Source of the DNA: Paraburkholderia aromaticivorans
Lineage (GTDB): Bacteria; Pseudomonadota; Gammaproteobacteria; Burkholderiales; Burkholderiaceae
Reading direction: 5' to 3'
DNA: 64,000 nucleotides
Assembly (NCBI RefSeq): GCF_002278075.1
Contig: NZ_CP022990.1
Coordinates: forward strand, 2,232,001-2,296,000
Under the pieces are notes generated by a model. It searched no databases. It was not told where the DNA came from and saw only the letters and a list, made by a program, of their open reading frames with translations. The position numbers and the translations under genes were made by a program. Positions 36,017 through 45,107 of this stretch are shown in pieces (position 1 is the stretch's first letter; the number at the start of each line of letters is the position of its first letter).

Positions 36017-38761
36017 ATGTCCGAATCCATTGAACGTTCAGTAGACGTACGCGTCTCCCCCAGACTCGCAATCGAACCCGTAACCGGCACGAGATTGATT
36101 CCGCCTCGGGCGGCACGCCAGCTGATGCCGCGCGAAGCCTTGATGGCGCGCCTGCTCGAAGCGCGGCGGCAGCGTTGCGTGGTGATTCAGGGGCCGGCCG
36201 GCAGCGCCAAAACCAGCACGATGCTGGCCCTCAGGCAAGCCATGTTGACGCTGGACTTCGACGTGGCCTGGCTTTCGCTCGCGCCGGAAGACGACGACCT
36301 CACCGCGTTCTTCCACGGCCTGCTCGCGAGCCTTGCCAGCGTGGATCCGGCGATCGCGCGCGAAGCGGAGTTACTGGTCGGCCGTGAAAGCGACGAGACC
36401 GCGGTCGAGCACTGGGTGATCACGCTCGTTCGCGGTATCGCTCGCCGCAAGCGCGAACTGGTCCTGATGCTCGACGACGTGCATTACCTGCAGAACGCCC
36501 GGATTCTCGAGGCCATGCGCTGGCTGCTCGACTACGCGCCACCACAGCTTCATGTCGTGCTGGCTTCACGGCGTGCGCTGCCCGTCTCGCTGGCGCGTCT
36601 GCGCTCGCAAGGTCTGGCGACGGAACTCGACCGGCAGGATCTGCGCTTTTCGCCCGAAGAGTCAGAGCGGTTCTTGCGCGAGCAACTCGGCGACATTGCA
36701 AAACGGGACGCGCAGGTCGTGCACGAACTGACCGACGGCTGGGCGGCGGGTCTGCAATTGTTCGCGATCGACCTGAAGACGCGCAAAGGCGCGGCGTTCG
36801 CGCCTGCAACGGTGCGTGATGCCGAGACCTTCGCGCGCTACTTCGAACGCGAGGTGCTGGTGCGCCTCGCACCCGAAGACCTTCTTCTGCTCACTCGCGC
36901 GGCGCTGTGCGAACGATTTTGCGCACGCCTGTGCGCCAGCTTGATGCAACCTTTAGACGCCGTGGGAGACGTCGCCTCCCGACTCAGCCGCCTGGAAGGC
37001 GACAATCTGTTCATCACCCAGATTGGTGTCGGCCAGGACGGTGAAACCTGGTACCGCCTGCATCCGCTGCTGCGCGAAGTCCTGCAGCGCCGGGTCGCCG
37101 GATTGCCGGCCGCGCAACTGCGCGAACTGCATGCCGCGGCCTGGCAGTGGCTCAGTGTGCAAGGCTATGTCGACGAAGCCGTGCATCACGCCGTGCTGGC
37201 AGACAACGCACAGGCCGCCGCGGACCTCGTGGAAGGTTGCGCGCACGACCTGCTCGCGCGCGGCGAACTGCGGCAGCTTGCGGGCCTGGTGCGCCGGTTG
37301 CCCGCGGCGCAGATTGCGGGGCGTTTCGATCTGCGTGTCATCACCGCCTATCTGCAAATGTATGCGGGGCAAACCGATGCCCTGATGCAGAGTATCCAGC
37401 AGATAGCGTCGCGCAGCGAGCGGCCGGACCCGCGTCAGCGCTACGCGCTCGCGCTGCTTCGCGGCGGCCTCGCGCTACAGCGCGACGACACGGATTCGGT
37501 CGTGGCGCTGTTGCCGGAACTGCAGCGCGTTCCCGCGGATGCCGACGATTTCACCCGTGCGGGTCGCGGCAATATCCTCTCGTGGATGTTCATCCATCGT
37601 GGCGAATACGAACAGGCGCGCAAGGTGCTGGAGGAGGGGGCGCCGCATGGCGGCGCGCCGCGCGGCATCCTGTTGGGTCGTTGCATGAGCGGTATGACGC
37701 ACGCCGCCGAGGGACAGGTGCTACTCGCCGAGCGGGTGTTCTGCGAGGTGCTGGCGGAGGCGGAGAAACAAGGGCCGGCCTATGTCGGCATTGCGTGCAT
37801 GGCCGCGGCGCTGCTTGGCGAGGCGCTTTACGAACTGAACGATGTCGACGCCGCGCTCGGACTGCTGGACGCGCGCATCGACGTGCTCGAACGCGTGTCG
37901 ATTCCGGACACCGTACTGCGGGCGCTCGTGGTGCTCGCCGGCGCACACTGGTTCGCGGGCCGTCGGCTGGAGGCGCGCGACTATCTCGAACGACTCGAAG
38001 ACTACGCGAAGCGTCATGGCGTGGATCGCCTGCTCGCCAACGCATTGTGTTTGCGCTCACGCTGGCTGCTGGAGGAAGGCAGTCTCGACGAAGCCGAGGC
38101 GGCCTTGCTGCGTTGCGAAGCGCTGGCGGCGCGTTATGCCGGCGCGGTGCGCAGCACGGCGTGGGAAATCAGCGTCTGCGCCGATCTCGCGCGCATTCGC
38201 ATGTGCCTGCATCTGAACGACTTCGACGGCGCGATGAGCCGGCTGAAACCCCTCAGTGCGCTGTCGGAAGCCGGAGGGCGGTGGTGCCGCGTCGCCGGGT
38301 TGCGCGTGCAGATGTCGATTGCCGAGAAGGGGCGCCACAACGAGAGAGCGGCGCGTGAGCATCTCGTCGGGGCGTTGCGTCTGGGGCACCGGCTCGGGCT
38401 GATGCGCAGTCTGCTGGACGAACTCGGACCCTATCGGCGAATTCTCGACCCTCTGCCGTTGGAACAGGATTTCGATCCCGTGCTTGGCTTCTATGCTCAG
38501 CGATTGATCGACGCCGGCGAGGCAACCGCGCCCGCCGCGCCGCAAACGGCCGCGGTGCACGTGCCGATCCAGTCGCTCAGCGAACGGGAAAACGAGGTGC
38601 TCGGTCTGCTGGCGCTCGCGCTGCCGAACAAGAAGATTGCGCGGGTCATGGACGTTTCGCTCGATACGGTGAAGTGGCACCTCAAGAACATCTACAGGAA
38701 GCTGGAAGTGTCCGGGCGTGACGGCGCCGTCGCAAAGATGCGCGACGCGAGCGCGCGCTAG
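36017..38761 (+). CDS. MalT-type LuxR transcriptional activator 1
   Basis: A 914-residue STAND ATPase regulator. It has an N-terminal NTPase with a Walker A-like GPAGSAKT (59-66) and Walker B LVLMLDDVH (~150), a winged-helix linker, helical TPR-like repeats (~360-800) as sensor, and a LuxR HTH at the C-terminus (LSERENEVLGLLALALPNKK, then [16 protein letters not shown]). The second glycine of Walker A is Ala64, unlike its paralogue at 59317. MalT-type proteins bind ATP and an inducer, oligomerise and activate promoters. It ends 154 bases before the first dehydrogenase of the rightward arm. No clear ribosome site precedes the ATG. Confidence 0.9.
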   Translation: MSESIERSVDVRVSPRLAIEPVTGTRLIPPRAARQLMPREALMARLLEARRQRCVVIQGPAGSAKTSTMLALRQAMLTLDFDVAWLSLAPEDDDLTAFFHGLLASLASVDPAIAREAELLVGRESDETAVEHWVITLVRGIARRKRELVLMLDDVHYLQNARILEAMRWLLDYAPPQLHVVLASRRALPVSLARLRSQGLATELDRQDLRFSPEESERFLREQLGDIAKRDAQVVHELTDGWAAGLQLFAIDLKTRKGAAFAPATVRDAETFARYFEREVLVRLAPEDLLLLTRAALCERFCARLCASLMQPLDAVGDVASRLSRLEGDNLFITQIGVGQDGETWYRLHPLLREVLQRRVAGLPAAQLRELHAAAWQWLSVQGYVDEAVHHAVLADNAQAAADLVEGCAHDLLARGELRQLAGLVRRLPAAQIAGRFDLRVITAYLQMYAGQTDALMQSIQQIASRSERPDPRQRYALALLRGGLALQRDDTDSVVALLPELQRVPADADDFTRAGRGNILSWMFIHRGEYEQARKVLEEGAPHGGAPRGILLGRCMSGMTHAAEGQVLLAERVFCEVLAEAEKQGPAYVGIACMAAALLGEALYELNDVDAALGLLDARIDVLERVSIPDTVLRALVVLAGAHWFAGRRLEARDYLERLEDYAKRHGVDRLLANALCLRSRWLLEEGSLDEAEAALLRCEALAARYAGAVRSTAWEISVCADLARIRMCLHLNDFDGAMSRLKPLSALSEAGGRWCRVAGLRVQMSIAEKGRHNERAAREHLVGALRLGHRLGLMRSLLDELGPYRRILDPLPLEQDFDPVLGFYAQRLIDAGEATAPAAPQTAAVHVPIQSLSERENEVLGLLALALPNKKIARVMDVSLDTVKWHLKNIYRKLEVSGRDGAVAKMRDASAR

Positions 38762-38790
38762 CCGTCTTCCCGCTCGCAGCCATCTGTCCA

Positions 38791-38825
38791 CCCGCCCCCA
38801 CTCCACGGGGGTAGGCTCGCTCCCC
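38791..38825 (+). promoter_or_regulatory. G/C-tract dyad upstream of the rightward catabolic operon
   Basis: CCCG-C-CCCC, then CTC, then GGGGGTAGG and CTCGCTCCCC. The C and G runs form an inverted repeat (CCCCC, 7 bases, GGGGG). It is 91-125 bases before the GTG of the first dehydrogenase gene. An ungapped comparison with 63130-63164 before the porin gives 24 identical positions of 35 by eye. Candidate activator site for a MalT-type regulator. Confidence 0.5.
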
Positions 38826-38915
38826 ACCCCCGCCACGCACAATGCGTTCATGGAAGCAGCCGGCCGATCAACCCGGTCCGCGCTGCCAACGCATTTAATC
38901 GATGAGGAGCGTGCG

Positions 38916-40055
38916 GTGGAAGTCAAACGTAATGTCTATCGCGAGGATCACGAGATGCTGCGTGAAACCGCGCGGCGTTTCTTCGAACGGGAATGCCTGC
39001 CGCGGCAGGCGCAGTGGGACGAAGCCGGCTGCGTCGATCGCGAGACCTGGCTGAAGGCCGGTCGGGAAGGTCTGCTGTGTGTGACCGTTCCGGAAGAGTA
39101 CGGCGGCGGCGGCGGCGATTTCGGCCATTCGGCCATCGTCGCCGAAGAGCTGCACCGTGCGGGCGTATCGGGCTTCAGCTATTCCGTGCACTCCGACATC
39201 ACCGCGCCCTACATCGTTCGCCTTGGCACGGAGGAGCAGAAGCGCAACTGGTTGCCGCCCATTTGCCGCGGCGAAAAGATCCTTGCGATTGCGATGACCG
39301 AACCCGGCACGGGCTCCGATCTGAAGTCGATCCGTACTACCGCGGTGCGCGACGGCGACGACTACGTCATCAACGGCAGCAAGACATTCATCTCCAACGG
39401 CCTGAACTGCGACATGGTGGTGGTGGTTTGCAAGACCGACCCGTCGGCGGGCGCGAAGGGCGTGAGCCTCATCATGGTTGAAACCGACCGCGCGGGTTTC
39501 CGCCGCGGCCGCAAGCTCGAAAAAGTGGGGCAGGCGGCGGCGGATACCGCCGAACTCTTCTTCGACAACGTGCGCGTACCGGCAGGCAACCTGATCGGCA
39601 ACGAGAACGGCGGCTTCATCCATTTGATGGAAGAACTGCCGCAGGAGCGCCTGATCATCGCGGTGTATTGCGCCGCGAAGCTGGAGCGGCAACTCGAACT
39701 GACGTTGCAATACGTGAAGGACCGCCGCGCTTTCAATCAGACCGTGTGGGACTTCCAGAACACCAAATTCAAGCTGGCCGATGTGAAGGCGCAAGCCGTG
39801 GCGGTCCGCACGCTGGTCGACTACTACATACGCGAGCATATGGAGCGCAAGCTCACGCTGCAGGAAGCGGCCATCGCCAAGCTGTTCGCGACCGAAGCGA
39901 TGTGGAAGTGCATCGACGAAATGGTGCAGTTGCATGGCGGTTACGGCTACATGCTGGAGTATCCGATTGCTCGCGCTTTTGCCGACATGCGCGTCACGCG
40001 CATTTTCGGTGGGACCAGCGAAGTCCTGCGGGATCTGATCTCGCGCAAGCTTTAA
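38916..40055 (+). CDS. LCAD-type acyl-CoA dehydrogenase (paralogue 1)
   Basis: A 379-residue FAD enzyme that makes a 2,3-double bond in an acyl-CoA, passing electrons to ETF. The catalytic base sits where it does in long-chain (ACADL) and isovaleryl-CoA dehydrogenases: Glu244 in [10 protein letters not shown]. The usual IYEGT glutamate position is glycine (IFGGTSEV, Gly365). ACADL-type enzymes accept branched substrates. The GTG start at 38916 has GAGGAG upstream and gives the same length as its close paralogue at 56041; the frame is open further upstream, but that extension is GC-biased filler. First gene of an eleven-gene rightward set, 26 bases before the thiolase. Confidence 0.93.
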   Translation: MEVKRNVYREDHEMLRETARRFFERECLPRQAQWDEAGCVDRETWLKAGREGLLCVTVPEEYGGGGGDFGHSAIVAEELHRAGVSGFSYSVHSDITAPYIVRLGTEEQKRNWLPPICRGEKILAIAMTEPGTGSDLKSIRTTAVRDGDDYVINGSKTFISNGLNCDMVVVVCKTDPSAGAKGVSLIMVETDRAGFRRGRKLEKVGQAAADTAELFFDNVRVPAGNLIGNENGGFIHLMEELPQERLIIAVYCAAKLERQLELTLQYVKDRRAFNQTVWDFQNTKFKLADVKAQAVAVRTLVDYYIREHMERKLTLQEAAIAKLFATEAMWKCIDEMVQLHGGYGYMLEYPIARAFADMRVTRIFGGTSEVLRDLISRKL

Positions 40056-40081
40056 GTCCCCTTACCTTTTGAGGCAGCATC

Positions 40082-41269
40082 ATGAGCGAAAAAGTACTGG
40101 TGGCGGGCGTCGGCATGATCCAGTTCGCCAAGCCCGGCGCGAGCCAGAGCTACACCGAAATGGGCGCCGAAGCGACCCGCCGCGCGCTGGCCGATGCGGG
40201 CATTGCGTACGACCTCGTACAGCAGGCGTTCGCCGGCTACGTCTACGGGGACTCTACGTGCGGACAGACCGCGATCTACGAAGTGGGCATGACGGGCATT
40301 CCGATCGTCAACGTCAATAACAACTGTTCGACGGGTTCGACCGCGCTCTATCTCGCACGCCAGGCGATTGCCACCGGCGACGCCGACTGCGTGCTCGCGC
40401 TCGGCTTCGAGCAGATGCAGGCCGGTGCGTTGAAATCGCACTGGGACGACCGGCCGGTGACGCGCGCGCGCTTCGTGCCGATCATGCACGGCCTGACCGC
40501 CGACCTCGCGCATCTGCCGCAGGCGTTACGCACGTTCGGCGGCGCGGGACGCGAGCATATGCAGCGTTACGGCACGCGCATGGAAACCTTCGCCGCGGTG
40601 CGCGCCAAGGCGAGCCGCCACGCGGCGAACAACCCGCTCGCGCTGTTTCGCAAACAGGTCACGACCGAAGACGTGATGAACGACACGGTGCTGATGCCCG
40701 GTGTGATGACGCGTCTGATGGCCTGTCCGCCCACTTGTGGCGGCGCGGCGGCAATCCTGGTCTCCGAGAAGTTCGCGAAGAAGCATGGCTTGCGCACGGA
40801 TGTGCAGATCGTTGCGCAGTCGCTCACCACTGATCCGCCTGCGTCCTTCGATCCGCCGTCGATGTTGAACTACGTCGGCACGCACATGACGCGTTCGGCC
40901 GCGAACAAGGTCTACGAGAAAGCCGGTATCGGGCCGGAAGACATCGACGTGTGCGAACTGCACGACTGTTTCGCGCACAACGAAGTCATCTGCTACGAAT
41001 CGCTCGGCTTCTGTCCGGAGGGCGGCGCGGAGAAGTTCGTCAGCGACGGCGACAACACGTACGGTGGCAAGGTGGTGGTCAATCCGTCTGGCGGCCTGCT
41101 TTCCAAGGGGCATCCGTTGGGCGCGACCGGCCTTGCGCAGTGCTACGAGTTGACCCACCAGCTGCGCGGCACCGCCGACCAGCGTCAGGTGCAAGGCGCA
41201 AGACTCGCGCTTCAGCACAATCTCGGCCTTGGCGGCGCGTGCGTGGTGACGTTGTACGGCAAGCACTGA
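40082..41269 (+). CDS. SCPx-type thiolase (paralogue 1)
   Basis: A 395-residue thiolase of the sterol-carrier-protein-x/lipid-transfer group, starting MSEKVLVAGVGMIQFAKPGA. Nucleophile Cys82 lies in NVNNNCSTGSTAL. The active-site histidine is in ELHDCFAHNE, another conserved His in SKGHPLGATGLAQC, and the last block is GLGGACVVTLY. This group cleaves 3-oxoacyl-CoAs, including 2-methyl-branched ones that classic thiolases handle poorly. It lacks the C-terminal SCP2 domain of the animal fusion. A close paralogue is at 54825. Located directly after the dehydrogenase. Confidence 0.92.
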   Translation: MSEKVLVAGVGMIQFAKPGASQSYTEMGAEATRRALADAGIAYDLVQQAFAGYVYGDSTCGQTAIYEVGMTGIPIVNVNNNCSTGSTALYLARQAIATGDADCVLALGFEQMQAGALKSHWDDRPVTRARFVPIMHGLTADLAHLPQALRTFGGAGREHMQRYGTRMETFAAVRAKASRHAANNPLALFRKQVTTEDVMNDTVLMPGVMTRLMACPPTCGGAAAILVSEKFAKKHGLRTDVQIVAQSLTTDPPASFDPPSMLNYVGTHMTRSAANKVYEKAGIGPEDIDVCELHDCFAHNEVICYESLGFCPEGGAEKFVSDGDNTYGGKVVVNPSGGLLSKGHPLGATGLAQCYELTHQLRGTADQRQVQGARLALQHNLGLGGACVVTLYGKH

Positions 41270-41341
41270 ACGCGTGAGCGCAGGCCGGCGGCACGTCGTG
41301 TCTTGCGCAATCTGGATAGTCAATAGAACTGAGGATTTCCC

Positions 41342-42277
41342 ATGCAGCAGCTCTGCAAGAATCGCGTTGTAGTCATCACCGGCGCCGGGCGAGGCCTGGG
41401 GCGCGAATATGCTCTGGAGTTCGCCCGCCAGGGCGCGAAAGTCGTCGTCAACGATCTCGGCGGCAAGGGGGACGGGTCGGGCGCGGCGAGCGGCCCCGCG
41501 CTCGAGGTGGTTGCCGAAATCGAAGCGCTCGGCGGCGAAGCCGTTGCGAACTTCGATGACGTGGCCGACTGGAACGGCGCCAGGAACATGATCGACACGG
41601 CCATTTCCGTCTTCGGCGGGCTCGACGTGCTGGTCAACAACGCCGGTATTCTGCGCGATCGCACGCTCGCCAACATGAGCGAGGAAGACTGGGATTCGGT
41701 GATTCGCGTGCACATGCGCGGCACCTTCGCGCCGTCGCGCCACGCTGCCGCGTACTGGCGCGACGAGGCCAAGGCGGGTCGCGAGCGCGTGGCGCGGCTC
41801 ATCAACACCAGTTCGTCGTCGGGGCTGTATTGCAATGCGGGCCAGGCCAACTACGGCGCGGCAAAGGCGGGCATCGCGGCAATGAGCGTGATTGCGGCGC
41901 GTGAGCTGGAGCGCTATGGTGTGACCGTGAATGCGATCTATCCGACCGCGATGAGCCGCCTCACCGAAGACATCTTCGCAAAGCGTCGCGACGAATTCAC
42001 CGCGGGCGCCGCACCGGGCTTCGATCCGCTGGACGCCGGCAACGTCGCGCCACTGGTGGCATGGCTTGGCAGCGGTGCGTCGAGCGGCATCACCGGGCGT
42101 GTGTTCGGCGTGCGCGGCGGTCGTATCACGGTGGCCGAAGGCTGGCATGCCGGTCCGCGCATCGAAAAGGACGGGCGCTGGGATGCGGCCGAACTCGGCG
42201 CGTTGATACCGGGGCTGGTGGAACAGGCCGCGCCGAATGCGTTGACCTCGGGCGAGATTCCGGCGACGGTGGCGTAA
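41342..42277 (+). CDS. SDR, 17beta-HSD4/MFE-2-like 3-hydroxyacyl-CoA dehydrogenase
   Basis: A 311-residue short-chain dehydrogenase. The NAD site is VVITGAGRGLGREYALEFA (~10-29), and NDLGG plus a glycine/serine insert (38-51) is the signature of the MFE-2/17beta-HSD4 group. NNAGILRDRTLANMSEEDWD follows. Catalytic Ser158, Tyr171 and Lys175 lie in SSSSGLYCNAGQANYGAAK. MFE-2 enzymes oxidise (3R)-hydroxyacyl-CoAs, including bile-acid intermediates. It follows the thiolase by 72 bases. Stereochemistry and substrate are inferred from the subgroup. Confidence 0.88.
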   Translation: MQQLCKNRVVVITGAGRGLGREYALEFARQGAKVVVNDLGGKGDGSGAASGPALEVVAEIEALGGEAVANFDDVADWNGARNMIDTAISVFGGLDVLVNNAGILRDRTLANMSEEDWDSVIRVHMRGTFAPSRHAAAYWRDEAKAGRERVARLINTSSSSGLYCNAGQANYGAAKAGIAAMSVIAARELERYGVTVNAIYPTAMSRLTEDIFAKRRDEFTAGAAPGFDPLDAGNVAPLVAWLGSGASSGITGRVFGVRGGRITVAEGWHAGPRIEKDGRWDAAELGALIPGLVEQAAPNALTSGEIPATVA

Positions 42278-42313
42278 GCGTTCCGAACCGTCACGCATCG
42301 CAGGAGAGTAGGC

Positions 42314-43882
42314 ATGAGCGGAACCCCGAAGTACCTCGGCGACCATGCCGGTTTGACGCCGGATAAGGCTGCCGCGATCAATAGCACGAGCGGCGAGGTC
42401 CTGACCTATCGCGAACTCGACGAGCGGTCCAATCGCTTCGCGCAATGTCTGTACGCGGCCGGGCTGCGGCGTGGCGACCCTATCGCCATGGTGCTCGAGA
42501 ACAACATGCGCTGCTTCGAGCTCGCATGGGCCGCGCTGCGCTCCGGTCTGACGATCACGCCGGTCAACCGCTTCCTGACCGCGGCGGAAGCAGCCGGCAT
42601 TATCGAGGACAGCCAGGCGAGGGTGGTGGTCAGCTCGTATGCCATGCGCGAACTCGCGGCCGAACTGACCGGCCTGATGCCGACGTGCCGTCTGCGGTTG
42701 ATGGTCGACGGCACCATTGCCGGATGGGACAGCTACGAAGCCCTCACCGGCCGGTATCCCGCAACGCGCCTTGCCGACGAATGGCTGGGCGCCATGATGA
42801 TTTATAGCTCGGGCACGACCGGCCGTCCCAAAGGCATCATTCGCGCGCAACCCGCCGGCCGGGTGACCGAAGGTTCCGGCTCCGCACGCCGTCCGCAATT
42901 CGAGCGCTATGGCTTCGACGCGCAAACGGTGTATCTGTCGCCGGCGCCGCTCTATCACACTGCACCGCTCGGCTACGGAATCGAAACGCAGTTCGGCGGC
43001 GGCACCGTGGTCTTCATGGAGAAGTTCGATCCACTCGAAGCGCTGCAAGCAATCGAGCGCTATCGCGTCACGCACAGCCAGTGGGTGCCGACCATGCTGA
43101 TCCGCCTGCTCAAGCTCAGCCCGGCCGTGCGCAGCGCATTCGACCTGTCGAGCCATCGCGTGGCGATTCATGCGGCCGCACCGTGTCCGCAGGAGATCAA
43201 GCGGCAGATGATCGACTGGTGGGGGCCGATCATCGAGGAGTATTACTCGTCGACTGAAGGCAATGGCGTGACCGCGCTCAATACCGGGGAGTGGCTCGCG
43301 CATCCCGGTTCGGTCGGCCGCGCGCTGCTCGGCGTCATTCATGTCTGCGACGACGACGGCAACGAGTTGCCGGCCGGCGAAACCGGAACCGTCTATTTCG
43401 AGCGGGACCAGTTGCCGTTCCATTACCACAACGACCCGGCCAAGACCCGTGCCGCGCAACATCCCCGCCATCCGGCCTGGACAGCGGTCGGCGACATCGG
43501 TCATGTGGATGAGGACGGCTATCTGTATCTGACCGATCGCAAGGCGTTCATGATCATTTCGGGTGGCGTCAACATCTATCCGCAAGCAATCGAAGACGCG
43601 CTGGCCGTGCATCCCGATGTGCAGGATGCGGCGGTGATCGGCGTGCCGGATGCCGAGATGGGCGAGCAGGTCAAAGCGATTATCGAACCGGCGCCCGGCG
43701 TGGCGCCGTCGGACGCGCTTGCGGAACGGCTATTGGCTTACCTGCGCACGCGCGTGGCGCGCTATATGGTGCCGCGCTCGATCGAGTTCATCGACGCGAT
43801 GCCGCGGCTGCCTACCGGCAAGCTGTACAAGCAGGCACTGCGTGAGCGCTATGGCGCGCGAGCGGAGCGCGCGGGGTCTTAG
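42314..43882 (+). CDS. Acyl-CoA ligase (ANL superfamily), FadD3-like
   Basis: A 522-residue AMP-forming ligase. P-loop MMIYSSGTTGRPKG is at 161-174, the aromatic/acid motif YYSSTEGNG near 312, the hinge region DGYLYLTDRKAFMI near 405, and the catalytic-lysine motif PTGKLYKQAL near 502. It would activate a carboxylic acid to its CoA ester in the cytoplasm, supplying the dehydrogenases. GGAGAG precedes the ATG. One of three ligases in the island. The acid substrate is unknown; proximity to SDR, SCPx thiolase and racemase suggests a branched or polycyclic acid. Confidence 0.9.
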   Translation: MSGTPKYLGDHAGLTPDKAAAINSTSGEVLTYRELDERSNRFAQCLYAAGLRRGDPIAMVLENNMRCFELAWAALRSGLTITPVNRFLTAAEAAGIIEDSQARVVVSSYAMRELAAELTGLMPTCRLRLMVDGTIAGWDSYEALTGRYPATRLADEWLGAMMIYSSGTTGRPKGIIRAQPAGRVTEGSGSARRPQFERYGFDAQTVYLSPAPLYHTAPLGYGIETQFGGGTVVFMEKFDPLEALQAIERYRVTHSQWVPTMLIRLLKLSPAVRSAFDLSSHRVAIHAAAPCPQEIKRQMIDWWGPIIEEYYSSTEGNGVTALNTGEWLAHPGSVGRALLGVIHVCDDDGNELPAGETGTVYFERDQLPFHYHNDPAKTRAAQHPRHPAWTAVGDIGHVDEDGYLYLTDRKAFMIISGGVNIYPQAIEDALAVHPDVQDAAVIGVPDAEMGEQVKAIIEPAPGVAPSDALAERLLAYLRTRVARYMVPRSIEFIDAMPRLPTGKLYKQALRERYGARAERAGS

Positions 43883-43923
43883 CCCGCGGCGCCGGGGCGA
43901 CTACAAAAAATCTGGAGTGAGAC

Positions 43924-45081
43924 GTGAACAACCTGTTGGATGCTTTTCACCTGACGGCGCTGCCCGCCGCGGCTGAAGCCTTCCGCGCGGAAGTGAAGCA
44001 CTTTCTCGGCGAACACTTGCCGCCGGCGCCGGTCGACATTCGAGCGCGTTCCTGGATGGGCTTCGACGCGGACTTCAGCCGACGCCTTGCGGCGCGCGGC
44101 TGGATCGGCCTGACCCTGCCGGCCAGTTACGGCGGCGCGGGCATGGACGCGTTCCGCCGCTTCGTGCTGGTCGAGGAGCTGTTGGCCGCGGGTGCGCCGG
44201 TCGCCGCGCACTGGATCGCCGACCGTCAAAGCGGTCCGCTGATTCTGCGCTACGGCACCGAGGCGCAGAAGGACTTCTACCTGCCGCGCATCTGCGCCGC
44301 GAGCGCGTTCTTCTGTATCGGCATGAGCGAGCCCGACTCGGGCTCCGATCTCGCAAGCGTGCGTACACGCGCAGTGCGCCGCGATGGCGGCTGGCGCCTG
44401 ACCGGGCGCAAGATCTGGACGACCAACGCGCAGCATTGCCAGTACATGATCGCGCTCGTGCGCTCGTCGGGCGTGGCGGAAGATCGGCAGAAGGGCCTGT
44501 CGCAGTTCATCGTCGATCTGTCCTTGCCCGGCGTCGACGTGCGGCCGATCGTGGACCTCACCGGCGACGCTCACTTCTCCGAGGTGACTTTCGACGACGT
44601 CTTTCTCGCCGACGATGCGTTGATCGGCGACGAGGGCGCCGGCTGGCATCAGGTGACGGCCGAACTGGCGTTCGAACGCAGCGGCCCCGAACGGCTCTAT
44701 TCGAGCGTCGTACTGCTCGACTGCTGGCGCGCGCAATTGCGCCGCGACGGCGCCAACGACGCCGAGCTCGCGTTGCTCGGCAGCTTTGCGACGCAGCTCG
44801 CCACGCTGCGCTGCCTGTCGATCGCGGTCACCGCGCGACTCGCGCACGGTGAAAGCCCGGTGGTCGAGGCGGCGCTCGTCAAGGACATCGGCACCGAGTT
44901 CGAACAGGCGATTCCCGCGCAACTGGAGGCCGCGATCAGCGCGAACCCCGCGCAGACCCTCGACCCCGAGCTGTATCGCACGGTGGCCTACCTCAGCCAG
45001 ATTTCACCGACCTTCTCGCTGCGCGGCGGTACGCGCGAAGTGCTGCGCGGCATGATCGCGCGCGGTCTTGGCTTGCGCTAA
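43924..45081 (+). CDS. Acyl-CoA dehydrogenase, catalytic (alpha) subunit of a probable heteromer
   Basis: A 385-residue acyl-CoA dehydrogenase of the type that pairs with an unequal partner, as in steroid and bile-acid side-chain degradation. FAD-contact segments CIGMSEPDSGSDLASVRT and KIWTTNAQHCQYM are present. A candidate base is Glu256 (FERSGPERLYSS), aligning with the Glu of LCAD-type enzymes; Glu251 is an alternative. The IYEGT site reads LRGGTREVL. The partner gene starts 26 bases downstream. The GTGA-rich leader has a GGAGTGAG site before the ATG. Confidence 0.88.
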   Translation: MNNLLDAFHLTALPAAAEAFRAEVKHFLGEHLPPAPVDIRARSWMGFDADFSRRLAARGWIGLTLPASYGGAGMDAFRRFVLVEELLAAGAPVAAHWIADRQSGPLILRYGTEAQKDFYLPRICAASAFFCIGMSEPDSGSDLASVRTRAVRRDGGWRLTGRKIWTTNAQHCQYMIALVRSSGVAEDRQKGLSQFIVDLSLPGVDVRPIVDLTGDAHFSEVTFDDVFLADDALIGDEGAGWHQVTAELAFERSGPERLYSSVVLLDCWRAQLRRDGANDAELALLGSFATQLATLRCLSIAVTARLAHGESPVVEAALVKDIGTEFEQAIPAQLEAAISANPAQTLDPELYRTVAYLSQISPTFSLRGGTREVLRGMIARGLGLR

Positions 45082-45107
45082 CCCATCTGGACGAGGAAGA
45101 GACCTGC

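Noticed and set aside
37147..38358. 403-codon plus-strand frame within regulator 1
   Set aside because: Alternative-frame shadow of the MalT-type regulator, very rich in Arg and Gly with no ribosome site.
40526..43612. 1028-codon minus-strand open frame
   Set aside because: It is antisense to thiolase, SDR and ligase genes that have clear motifs. Its composition is the Arg/His/Ala-rich pattern of GC-rich antisense frames.
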